A stretch of DNA of 64,000 nt from Rhodocyclaceae bacterium (GTDB lineage: Bacteria > Pseudomonadota > Gammaproteobacteria > Burkholderiales > Rhodocyclaceae). Made by a program: the position numbers and the translations under genes. Positions 57,345-64,000 of the stretch are shown piece after piece; position 1 is the first letter of the stretch, and each line of letters opens with the position of its first letter. The stretch covers positions 248,001 through 312,000 of the forward strand of contig JAKLLG010000001.1 of the NCBI GenBank assembly GCA_023150275.1, written 5' to 3'. The notes beneath the pieces were generated by a model, which had not been told where the DNA came from, made no database searches, and was given only the letters and a program-made list of their open reading frames with translations.

Positions 57345-58586
57345 CTAACCTGCTGCGCGCTTCGACTGCGCCGCCTCCGCGTGCTGCGCGGCATAGGCAT
57401 GATGCGCCGCCGCCTCCGCCGCCCCTGCCTCGTGCCGGTAGCCCATCTCGCCGAGCACGGCCGAAAGCGCCGAAAGCAGCAGCAACACATTGGTTGGCTG
57501 GCTCGAATACCCCATCAGGCCGAAGCGCCAGATCTTGCCGGCGAGCGGGCCGAGGCCGGCACCGATTTCGATGTTGTAGTCGTTGAGCAGCGTCTTCCTG
57601 ACCGCCAGATCATCGATGCCCTCGGGGATATAGACCGAATTCAACTGCGGCAGGCGCGCGGCCTCCTTGACCACGTACTTGAGCCCCATCGCCTCGGCAC
57701 CAGCCTTCAGTGCCTCATGGTTGCTCCGATGCCGGGCCCAGGCGTTCTCCAGACCTTCTTCCTTCAATAGCAGCAGCGCCTCATGCAGCGCGTAGAGGCT
57801 GTTGCCCGGCGCCGTGTGGTGATAGGTACGTGCCGTCTCACCCCAGTACGAGAGAACGAGGTTGAGATCCATGAACCAGCTTTGCACCTTGCCTGCATTT
57901 GGGTTGTTCGTTCGCGCCTTCACCTTGGCGACGGCGCGTTCGGAGTAGGAGACCGGCGACAACCCCGGCGTGCAGGACAGGCACTTCTGGCTGCCCGAGT
58001 AGGTAGCATCCGCCTGCCAGTCATCGACGGCAACCGGCGTGCCGCCGAGCGAGGTGACGCAATCGACGATGGTCAGCGCGCCATGCTGGCGGGCGAGATC
58101 GCACAGCGCCTGCGCGTCGGACTGCGCGCCGGTCGAGGTCTCCGCATGAACGAAGGCAACTATCTTGGTGTCGGGATGCGCCTTGAGCAGATCGGCCAGT
58201 TTCTGCGGCTCGATCGGCTCGCCCCAGGTTTCTTCGAGGATCACCGGCGTGCCGCCGCAACGTTCAACGTTCTCGATCATGCGTCCGCCGAACACGCCAT
58301 TGCGGCAAACGATCACCTTGTCGCCAGGCTCGACGAGATTGACGAAGCAGGCCTCCATACCCACCGAACCGGGGCCGGAGAGCGGAAAGGTGAGCGGGTT
58401 CGTGGTCTGGTAGGCGTAGCGCAGCAGTTCCTTGATCTCCTCCATCATCGTCACGAAGGCCGGATCGAGGTAGCCAATCGCCGGCTGCGCCAGCGCCGCC
58501 ATCACGCGCGGGTTCATGTCGGACGGGCCGGGGCCGAGCAGGGTACGGCGCGGCGGGTGGAAGGAACTCAGGCGTTGCGTGGTCAT
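57345..58586 (-). CDS. Class V aminotransferase (alanine/serine--glyoxylate type)
   Basis: 413 aa PLP enzyme of the AGT/SGAT group: LLGPGPSDMNPRVMAAL near the start, GSGSVG-like LSGPGSVGMEACF, PLP Lys in SGSQKCLSCTPG, and IEIGAGLGPLAGKIWRFGLMG near the end. Likely converts glyoxylate to glycine using serine or alanine. ATG at 58586 is chosen over TTG at 58595. The tail (EAAAHHAYAAQHAEAAQ) is Ala/His-rich and variable. Confidence 0.88.
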   Translation of the reverse strand: MTTQRLSSFHPPRRTLLGPGPSDMNPRVMAALAQPAIGYLDPAFVTMMEEIKELLRYAYQTTNPLTFPLSGPGSVGMEACFVNLVEPGDKVIVCRNGVFGGRMIENVERCGGTPVILEETWGEPIEPQKLADLLKAHPDTKIVAFVHAETSTGAQSDAQALCDLARQHGALTIVDCVTSLGGTPVAVDDWQADATYSGSQKCLSCTPGLSPVSYSERAVAKVKARTNNPNAGKVQSWFMDLNLVLSYWGETARTYHHTAPGNSLYALHEALLLLKEEGLENAWARHRSNHEALKAGAEAMGLKYVVKEAARLPQLNSVYIPEGIDDLAVRKTLLNDYNIEIGAGLGPLAGKIWRFGLMGYSSQPTNVLLLLSALSAVLGEMGYRHEAGAAEAAAHHAYAAQHAEAAQSKRAAG

Positions 58587-58715
58587 GGTCGTCAATTCCG
58601 CAGGAGATAAAAGACGCAGTGTAGGGGCTGTCGGCGCGTTCCGGCAATCGATGCAGCCCCGCTCTGCGGCGTCCGGAATGCCAGGCAGCGCCAGAGAGGC
58701 TTCACCCAGGCGGAA

Positions 58716-58776
58716 CCCTGCAAATTGAACGTCTCACGTTAAAAATGCAGGGCAAATCCGGGAAGCAAACTTCCCG
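58716..58776 (-). other. Tandem hairpins in the leader of the aminotransferase gene
   Basis: Hairpin 1: CGGGAAG (58759-58765) with CTTCCCG (58770-58776), 4-nt loop. Hairpin 2: CCCTGCA (58716-58722) with TGCAGGG (58746-58752), enclosing an inner AACGT/ACGTT stem (58728-58740). They lie between the EF-G-like stop and the aminotransferase start. Neither has a T tract, so a structured leader or a weak terminator are both possible. I do not recognise a riboswitch class. Confidence 0.45.
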
Positions 58777-58830
58777 AGCGGACAAATATACGCCAGCCGC
58801 GAGCAACGCAAACCGCGCTCACCTGCTCAC

Positions 58831-60891
58831 TCACTCCTCGTCGTCCCGCACCTTGTGCTGCCCCATCAGCAGTTGCTGCACCGCCGGCGGCACCGGCGCG
58901 TAGTGGCTGAAGGCGAGGCTGTAGCTGCCCTGGCCGCCGGTCAGCGATTTCAGGCGCGACTGGTAGTCGTTCAGTTCGGCGAGCGGCACCTGGCCGCTGA
59001 TCGCGGCAAGTCCACCACGCTGGCCGGTACCGGTGACGTGGCCGCGCTTGCCGGAGAGGTCGCCGGTGAGGTCGCCCATGGCATGCCCGGGGGCGAGGAT
59101 CTCGATCTCGACGATCGGTTCGAGCACGATCGGCCGCGCTTCGCGGATCGCCGCCATCGTCGCCTTGCGGCCGGCGGTGAAGAAGGCGACCTCCTTGCCG
59201 TCGACCGAATGCGTCTTGCCGTCGAACACGGTGACGCGCACGTCCTCGACCGGGAATCCGGCGATGACGCCGTCGGCGAGCGCCTGGCGCACGCCCTTCT
59301 CGACCGCCGGCATGAAGCTGCCGGGAATCGCGCCTCCCTTGACGACATCGACGAACTCGAAGCCGGCGCCGCGTTCGCGCGGCTCGACCTTCAAGGCCAC
59401 TTCGCCGAACTGGCCGGCACCGCCGCTCTGCTTCTTGTGCCGGTAGGTGGTTTCGGCCGCGCCGGTAATGGTCTCGCGGTAGGGGATGCGCGGCGGTTTC
59501 GTGTCGAGTTCGAGCTTGTACTGCTGCGCCATCTTGGCGAGCTTCGCTTTCAGATGCATGTCGCCGAGGCCGCGGATCACCGTTTCGTTGGTCGTCGGGT
59601 GGCGCTCGACGGTGAAGCTCGGGTCTTCCATCGAGAGCTTGCCGAGGATGTCGAAGAGGCGCTGCTCGTCGCCCTTCTTCTTCGTCTCGACGGCAAGCCC
59701 GGCCATCGGCAGCGGGAATTCGAGCGCCTTCAGGTGGATGTGATCCTCGTCGTGCGAATCGTGCAGCACGCAGTCGAAGGCGATCTCCTCGACCTTGGCG
59801 ACGGCGCCGATCTCGCCCGGCACCAGCGCTTCCACCTCGATCGTCTCGGCGCCCTGCAGGCGGTAGAGGTGCGCCACCTTGAACGGCTTCCTGCCGTCGC
59901 CGACGAAGAGCTGCTGATCCTTATTCACCGTCCCCTGATGCACGCGGAAGACGCCGACCTTGCCCATGTAGGGATCGACGACGACCTTGAACACGTGCGC
60001 AAGCACATGCTTTTCCGCATCGGGTTCGGCATGGAACGCCTCGGCCACTTCGCCGGAATCGACGTCGCTGCGGCCGCGCCAGAACGGCGGCGGGTTGCCC
60101 TCGGCCGGGTTCGGCGCCAGCTTCGCCAGCACGTCGAGCAGCTCGGGCAGGCCGGCGCCGGTTTTCGCCGAAACGAAGAGGATCGGGATCAGATGCCCGG
60201 CCCGCAGCGCCTTCTCGAACGGCGCATGCAGCGCCTCGGGGCTGGGGTCGGCACCATCTTCCAGATACTGCGCGAGCAGGTCTTCGTCCTCCTCGACGAT
60301 CTGGTCGATCAGCGCCCGGTGCGCGGCGGCGACCGATTCGAAATCCGCATCACCCGAGTCATGGCCGAGCACCTCGACCACGTCCTGCCGATCATGCGCC
60401 GGCAGGTCGAGCAGCATGCACTCCCTGCCGAAGCGCTCCCGAATCTCGCCGACCAGCTTGGGCAGATCGAGATTCTCGCAGTCGATCTTGTTCACCACGA
60501 TCATCCGGCACAACCCGCGCTCGCCGGCCCATTTCATCATGCGTTCGGTCGACAGTTCGATGCCGGTCTGCGCGTTGATGACGACGAGCGCCGTATCCAC
60601 CGCCGCCAGCGCGCTGATCGCCTGGCCGGCGAAATCGGGGTAGCCCGGCGTGTCGGCGAGATGCACGCGCACCCCGCCCGTCTCGAAACTGACCAGCGAG
60701 GTGACGAGCGAGTGACCCAGTTCCTTCTCCAGCGGGTCGGCGTCGCAGACGGTGCTGCCCTTCTCGATGCTGCCTTTCGCCTTGATCGCGCCGGTTGCCG
60801 CGAGCAGCGCCTCGGCGAGTGTCGTCTTGCCGGCGGCGCCGTGGCCAACCAGCGCCACGGTGCGGATGTTTTCGGGTTTCAGGCTGGCCAT
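58831..60891 (-). CDS. Elongation factor G-like GTPase
   Basis: 686 aa with EF-G architecture: G1 GHGAAGKTT, G3 DTPGYPDF (instead of DTPGH), G4 NKID, then domains II-V (C-terminus GSYSLAFSHYAPVPPAVQQL). It resembles the second EF-G-like proteins (FusA2 type) rather than the main translocase, since identity at G3 differs and the usual str operon neighbours are absent. ATG at 60891 follows AAAAGGGGG; the frame to 61548 is antisense to ribE. Confidence 0.88.
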   Translation of the reverse strand: MASLKPENIRTVALVGHGAAGKTTLAEALLAATGAIKAKGSIEKGSTVCDADPLEKELGHSLVTSLVSFETGGVRVHLADTPGYPDFAGQAISALAAVDTALVVINAQTGIELSTERMMKWAGERGLCRMIVVNKIDCENLDLPKLVGEIRERFGRECMLLDLPAHDRQDVVEVLGHDSGDADFESVAAAHRALIDQIVEEDEDLLAQYLEDGADPSPEALHAPFEKALRAGHLIPILFVSAKTGAGLPELLDVLAKLAPNPAEGNPPPFWRGRSDVDSGEVAEAFHAEPDAEKHVLAHVFKVVVDPYMGKVGVFRVHQGTVNKDQQLFVGDGRKPFKVAHLYRLQGAETIEVEALVPGEIGAVAKVEEIAFDCVLHDSHDEDHIHLKALEFPLPMAGLAVETKKKGDEQRLFDILGKLSMEDPSFTVERHPTTNETVIRGLGDMHLKAKLAKMAQQYKLELDTKPPRIPYRETITGAAETTYRHKKQSGGAGQFGEVALKVEPRERGAGFEFVDVVKGGAIPGSFMPAVEKGVRQALADGVIAGFPVEDVRVTVFDGKTHSVDGKEVAFFTAGRKATMAAIREARPIVLEPIVEIEILAPGHAMGDLTGDLSGKRGHVTGTGQRGGLAAISGQVPLAELNDYQSRLKSLTGGQGSYSLAFSHYAPVPPAVQQLLMGQHKVRDDEE

Positions 60892-61006
60892 GGCGTTTCC
60901 CCCTTTTCGCAGTGTTGTCGCATCGATTCTACGCCGGCGCCGCCAGGGCTGCGCGGAGGCCGGGCGTGATAGAATTCGTGCCCCCAATCCATTGATCTTT
61001 AAACCA

Positions 61007-61612
61007 ATGTTCTCCGGCATCGTGGCCGCCATCGGCCGTATCACCCATCTTTCGCCCCGCCGAGACGAGAAGAACACCGTCCGCCTCACCGTCGATGCCG
61101 GTGCGCTCGGTCTCGACGACGTAGCACTCGGCGACTCGATCGCCTGCAACGGTGTCTGCCTGACTGTGGTCGAGATCGAGGGCAACAGTTTCCGCGTCGA
61201 CGTTTCGCCGGAAACGCTTTCGTGCACGGTCGGCCTCGACGCCCCCGGCGCGATCAATCTGGAGAAAGCGCTGCGCGTCTCCGACCGGCTCGGCGGCCAC
61301 ATCGTCTCCGGCCACGTCGATGGCGTCGGCGAGGTGCTGCGCTTCGATGCCGTGGGCGACAACCGGCTGCTGCAGATCCGCGCGCCGAAGGCATTGGCCA
61401 AGTACATCGCCCGCAAGGGCTCGATCACCGTGAACGGCACCAGCCTGACGACCAACGACGTCGAGGGCACGGATTTCACGATCAACCTGATCCCGCACAC
61501 GCTGCAGAACACGACGCTGCACCTGCTGGCGCCAGGCGCGAAGGTCAACCTCGAAGTCGATCTGATCGCGCGTTACTGCGAGCGTCTTTTGGCGACAGAC
61601 GAATCTTCCTGA
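61007..61612 (+). CDS. ribE: Riboflavin synthase alpha chain
   Basis: 201 aa made of two similar lumazine-binding halves: MFSGIVAAIGRI and IACNGVCLTVVEI in the first, GHIVSGHVDGVGEV and ITVNGTSLTTNDV in the second. Dismutates 6,7-dimethyl-8-ribityllumazine to riboflavin. ATG at 61007. First of the riboflavin genes here; separated from the rest by a toxin-antitoxin pair. Confidence 0.94.
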   Translation: MFSGIVAAIGRITHLSPRRDEKNTVRLTVDAGALGLDDVALGDSIACNGVCLTVVEIEGNSFRVDVSPETLSCTVGLDAPGAINLEKALRVSDRLGGHIVSGHVDGVGEVLRFDAVGDNRLLQIRAPKALAKYIARKGSITVNGTSLTTNDVEGTDFTINLIPHTLQNTTLHLLAPGAKVNLEVDLIARYCERLLATDESS

Positions 61613-61638
61613 CGCCCGGCCGACCGAGGCTCCTTCGC

Positions 61639-61668
61639 TTGAATATGTGATTCACTTAGTGATATAGT
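61639..61668 (+). promoter_or_regulatory. Promoter and operator of the toxin-antitoxin pair
   Basis: TTGAAT (61639-61644) and TATAGT (61663-61668) are spaced by 18 bp. The perfect dyad TCACTTAGTGA (61652-61662) lies between them, as expected for an autorepressing TA complex. The toxin ATG is only five bases after the -10 box and has no ribosome site, so the transcript may be leaderless. Confidence 0.6.
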
Positions 61669-61673
61669 TATTC

Positions 61674-62057
61674 ATGAAACGCGTCTTCAAGACACGCCAT
61701 TTCAGGCGCTGGATGCGCAAGACCGGGCTTTCCGAAAAGGCGCTGCACGCTGCAGTTGCCGAAATGGAAGCGGGCTTGATCGACGCTGATCTTGGCGGCG
61801 GCGTCGTGAAGAAGCGCATTGCCTTGTCCGGACGAGGAAAGCGTGGCGGAACACGCGCACTCATTGCTACCAATCGAGGGAATCGCTGGTTCTTCGTTTT
61901 CGGGTTCGAAAAGAATCAGCGGGCCAGTATCGGCAACAAGGAGCTTGAAGCCTTGCAGGGTATCGCCCATGACTTGCTGAAGCTCACGAATGCGCAACTG
62001 GATGCTGCAGTCTCAGAGGGAACGTTGGAGGAAATTTGTGATGACAGCCAAAGCTAA
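61674..62057 (+). CDS. RelE/HigB-like toxin
   Basis: 127 aa, basic N-terminus (MKRVFKTRHFRRWMRKTGLSEKAL), then DLGGGVVKKRIALSGRGKRGGTRALIATNRGNRWFFVFGF, the pattern of type II RelE-family toxins of the DUF1044/HigB group. Predicted mRNA interferase. It precedes and overlaps its antitoxin by 17 bp, the toxin-first order used by HigBA-type modules. AT-richer than its neighbours. Confidence 0.82.
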   Translation: MKRVFKTRHFRRWMRKTGLSEKALHAAVAEMEAGLIDADLGGGVVKKRIALSGRGKRGGTRALIATNRGNRWFFVFGFEKNQRASIGNKELEALQGIAHDLLKLTNAQLDAAVSEGTLEEICDDSQS

Positions 62058-62364
62058 AACAAGTGGCGCGATCCTCGCGGCTGTTCACGAAACCGCTGAG
62101 GATTTGCACCAAGCCGGGTTCATCGACAAGCGCCGCATGCGGCAATACGACGCGCTGTGTCTGACGCCGGTGCCAGAGTATTCGAGCGAAGCGATCAAGG
62201 CTGTACGCGAACGCTACAAGATCAGCCAAGCCGTTCTGGCGTCGGTGCTCAACACCAGCCTGTCGACGGTGCGCCAGTGGGAGATCGGCCAAAAGCACCC
62301 GAGCGGCCCCTCGGCAAAACTACTCGATCTTCTCGATCGCAAGGGCCTGGAAGCCCTGATCTGA
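62041..62364 (+). CDS. HTH-type antitoxin (HigA/NadS-like)
   Basis: 107 aa; C-terminal Xre-type helix-turn-helix ([37 protein letters not shown]). The N-terminal half (about 1-55) should neutralise the toxin. ATG at 62041 overlaps the toxin end and follows GGAGG. The pair sits inside the riboflavin gene order, 30 bp before ribB. Confidence 0.85.
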   Translation: MTAKAKTSGAILAAVHETAEDLHQAGFIDKRRMRQYDALCLTPVPEYSSEAIKAVRERYKISQAVLASVLNTSLSTVRQWEIGQKHPSGPSAKLLDLLDRKGLEALI

Positions 62365-62394
62365 TCGACCCCATTTTCAGAAAGTATTCGCATC

Positions 62395-63513
62395 ATGGCA
62401 CCCACGCTAGCCGACATTTCCCCGATCGAGGACATCCTCGCCGACATCCAGGCGGGCCGGATGGTCATCCTCGTCGACGAGGAAGACCGCGAGAACGAAG
62501 GCGATCTCGTCATGGCCGCCGAGCACGTCACTGCGGAAGCGATCAACTTCATGGCCAAGTGGGGCCGCGGGCTGATCTGCCTGACGCTCTCCGAGCAGCG
62601 CTGCCGCCAGCTCAACCTGCCGCTGATGGTGCGCGACAACAAGACGCCGCACGGCACCGCCTTCACCGTCTCGATCGAAGCCGCGGAGGGCGTCACCACC
62701 GGCATCTCGGCCGCCGACCGCGCGCGCACGGTGCAGGCGGCCGTGGCGAAGAACGCAACGCAGCACGACATCGTCCAGCCCGGCCACATCTTCCCGCTGA
62801 TGGCGCAGAACGGCGGCGTTCTGGTCCGCGCCGGCCACACCGAGGCCGGCTGCGACCTGGCTGCCTTGACCGGGCACGAGCCGGCGGCGGTGATCTGCGA
62901 GATCATGAACGACGACGGCACGATGGCGCGCCTGCCCGAACTGATCGCCTTCGGCCGCCAGCACGGGCTGAAGATCGGCACCATCGCCGACCTCATCCAC
63001 TACCGCGCGAAGTCGGAAACGCTGATCGAACGCGTCGTCTCCAAGCCGGTATCGACCGCGCACGGCGATTTCACGCTGCACGCCTTTGCCGACCGCGTCG
63101 GCGGCACCACGCACCTCGCGCTGGTGAAGGGCGAAATCCGCGCCGACGTGGAGACGCTGGTGCGCGTGCACGAGCCGCTCTCGGTGCTCGACTTCCTCGA
63201 TCCCTCCAGCCGCCGCGCCGCCTTCACGCTCGATCAGGCACAGGCGGCGCTGGCGAGGCACGGCCACGGCGTGATCGTGCTGCTGCACCGCCCGGAGAAC
63301 GGCGCCGATCTGCTCGCGCGGCTGACTGCCGAACCCGACGCCGGTCGCCCGGCGGTGAAGTGGGATCCGCGCATCTTCGGCATCGGCGCGCAGATCCTCA
63401 GGAACCTCGGCGTCGGCCGCATGAAGCTCCTGGCCAGCCCGCGCAAGATTCCCTCAATGACCGGCTTCGACCTCGAAGTCACCGGCTATGCCGCCTCTCC
63501 CTCGGAGCTATGA
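62395..63513 (+). CDS. ribBA: 3,4-dihydroxy-2-butanone 4-phosphate synthase with degenerate GTP cyclohydrolase II domain
   Basis: 372 aa. The N-terminal half (about 1-200) is Rib[23 protein letters not shown]-like [23 protein letters not shown] and [12 protein letters not shown]. The C-terminal half has the RibA fold but no Cys in the zinc region ([14 protein letters not shown] instead of a C...C-x-C set), so GTP cyclohydrolase II activity is probably lost and another RibA is expected elsewhere. ribH starts at the next base after its stop. Confidence 0.9.
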   Translation: MAPTLADISPIEDILADIQAGRMVILVDEEDRENEGDLVMAAEHVTAEAINFMAKWGRGLICLTLSEQRCRQLNLPLMVRDNKTPHGTAFTVSIEAAEGVTTGISAADRARTVQAAVAKNATQHDIVQPGHIFPLMAQNGGVLVRAGHTEAGCDLAALTGHEPAAVICEIMNDDGTMARLPELIAFGRQHGLKIGTIADLIHYRAKSETLIERVVSKPVSTAHGDFTLHAFADRVGGTTHLALVKGEIRADVETLVRVHEPLSVLDFLDPSSRRAAFTLDQAQAALARHGHGVIVLLHRPENGADLLARLTAEPDAGRPAVKWDPRIFGIGAQILRNLGVGRMKLLASPRKIPSMTGFDLEVTGYAASPSEL

Positions 63514-63987
63514 ATGTCACGCTTTGAAAACATCCGCGAAATCGACCCCGACCTGAACGGTGCCGGCCTCAAGGTCGGCGTCGTCATGGCCCGCTTCAAC
63601 ATCGATGTCTGCGAAGGGCTGCTGTCGGCCTGCACCGCGGAGCTGAAGAAGCTCGGCGTCGCCGCCGAGGACATCACGATCGCCACCGTGCCCGGCGCGC
63701 TGGAGATTCCGCTGGTGCTGCAGACGATGGCGCAGACGGGCGACTACGACGCGCTGGTCGCGCTCGGCGCCGTTATTCGCGGCGAGACCTACCACTTCGA
63801 GGTGGTCTCGAACGATTCCTGCCGCGCGGTGATGGAAGTGCAGCTCGACACCGGCGTGCCGGTCGCCAACGGCATCCTCACCTGCGAGGACGACGACCAG
63901 GCGCTCGTTCGCATGCAGCAGAAGGGCGCCGACTGCGCGCAGGCGGCGGTCGAGATGGCGAACCTGCTGCGCACGCTGGCTGAATAG
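63514..63987 (+). CDS. ribH: 6,7-dimethyl-8-ribityllumazine synthase
   Basis: 157 aa, complete. Motifs: [41 protein letters not shown], and [13 protein letters not shown]. Makes lumazine, substrate of RibE, from the RibB product. The ATG directly follows the ribB stop (TGAATG), so the two are translated together. The 13 bases after it end the window. Confidence 0.95.
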   Translation: MSRFENIREIDPDLNGAGLKVGVVMARFNIDVCEGLLSACTAELKKLGVAAEDITIATVPGALEIPLVLQTMAQTGDYDALVALGAVIRGETYHFEVVSNDSCRAVMEVQLDTGVPVANGILTCEDDDQALVRMQQKGADCAQAAVEMANLLRTLAE

Positions 63988-64000
63988 CCCGCTCCATTCC

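Noticed and set aside
58716-58776. Glycine riboswitch before the glyoxylate aminotransferase gene
   Set aside because: The conserved glycine-aptamer sequences are absent; only generic hairpins are seen.
60892-61548. N-terminal extension of the EF-G-like gene
   Set aside because: It is antisense to ribE, and MASLKPENIRTVALVGHGAAGKTT at 60891 is a normal GTPase N-terminus with a good RBS.
1-64000. tRNA, rRNA, prophage or integrase genes
   Set aside because: No tRNA T-loop plus acceptor pattern, rRNA segment, integrase or phage structural gene was noticed on reading both strands. A dedicated tRNA scan was not possible.

Overview
The window is GC-rich, densely coded chromosomal DNA from a facultatively anaerobic, denitrifying betaproteobacterium. 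The gene set fits Rhodocyclales (Azonexus/Dechloromonas/Accumulibacter/Propionivibrio-like): ubiUVT and ubiB for ubiquinone, a PrkA/YeaH/SpoVR operon, NsrR with a quinol-dependent NO reductase, an sNOR cluster and DUF2249/hemerythrin proteins. The order-level placement is inference from gene content. I saw no rRNA, tRNA or CRISPR array. No gene-free stretch exceeds 300 bp; the larger gaps (13239-13468, 34623-34842, 50835-51067, 52677-52941, 58587-58830) hold an RHS remnant, a sigma-54 control region, NsrR sites, a MITE and tandem hairpins.

Layout. 1-11.7 kb: a truncated lipase-like hydrolase; ubiU-ubiV-ubiT behind an FNR-type promoter; a receiver/ATPase regulator; an SDR, dsbA, SPOR protein and argS; ubiB; a PfpI-family protein. 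11.7-13.4 kb: a small accessory patch (ribbon-helix-helix protein, nucleotidyltransferase-fold protein, RHS fragment). 13.5-26.9 kb: a KAS III enzyme; a large sensor kinase divergent from a sodium:solute symporter; a PAS-only protein; a Pat-like acetyltransferase; then a fused arginase/ornithine aminotransferase followed by an ALDH7 dehydrogenase, which together could take arginine to glutamate. 26.9-32.7 kb: prkA-yeaH-spoVR and a patatin lipoprotein.

32.8-42.8 kb is the most interesting region. An enhancer-binding protein with a Cys-rich PAS domain (33258-34622) faces, across palindromic upstream sites and a consensus sigma-54 promoter (GG-N10-GC), a same-strand cluster of twelve genes. The cluster holds two unknown secreted proteins, norS-norY-senC-orf1 (an sNOR-type NO reductase), a formate/nitrite-type channel, an SDR, an Fe-S assembly factor, DUF2249, an NnrS-like membrane protein and a hemerythrin. 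I infer a sigma-54-controlled NO/nitrite response module.

42.8-51.5 kb: sdhC-sdhD-sdhB without sdhA, fumC, small unknowns, a hemerythrin/cupin/DUF3079 operon, and quinol-type norB behind nsrR with two clear NsrR sites. The sdhC and hemerythrin promoters share a palindrome, TATCA-N5-TGATA. 51.6-64 kb: a VanZ-like protein with a 234-bp MITE at its stop codon, a thioredoxin-like ferredoxin, a K+ channel, cutA-dsbD, a class V aminotransferase, an EF-G-like GTPase, and riboflavin genes ribE-ribB(A)-ribH interrupted by a toxin-antitoxin pair.
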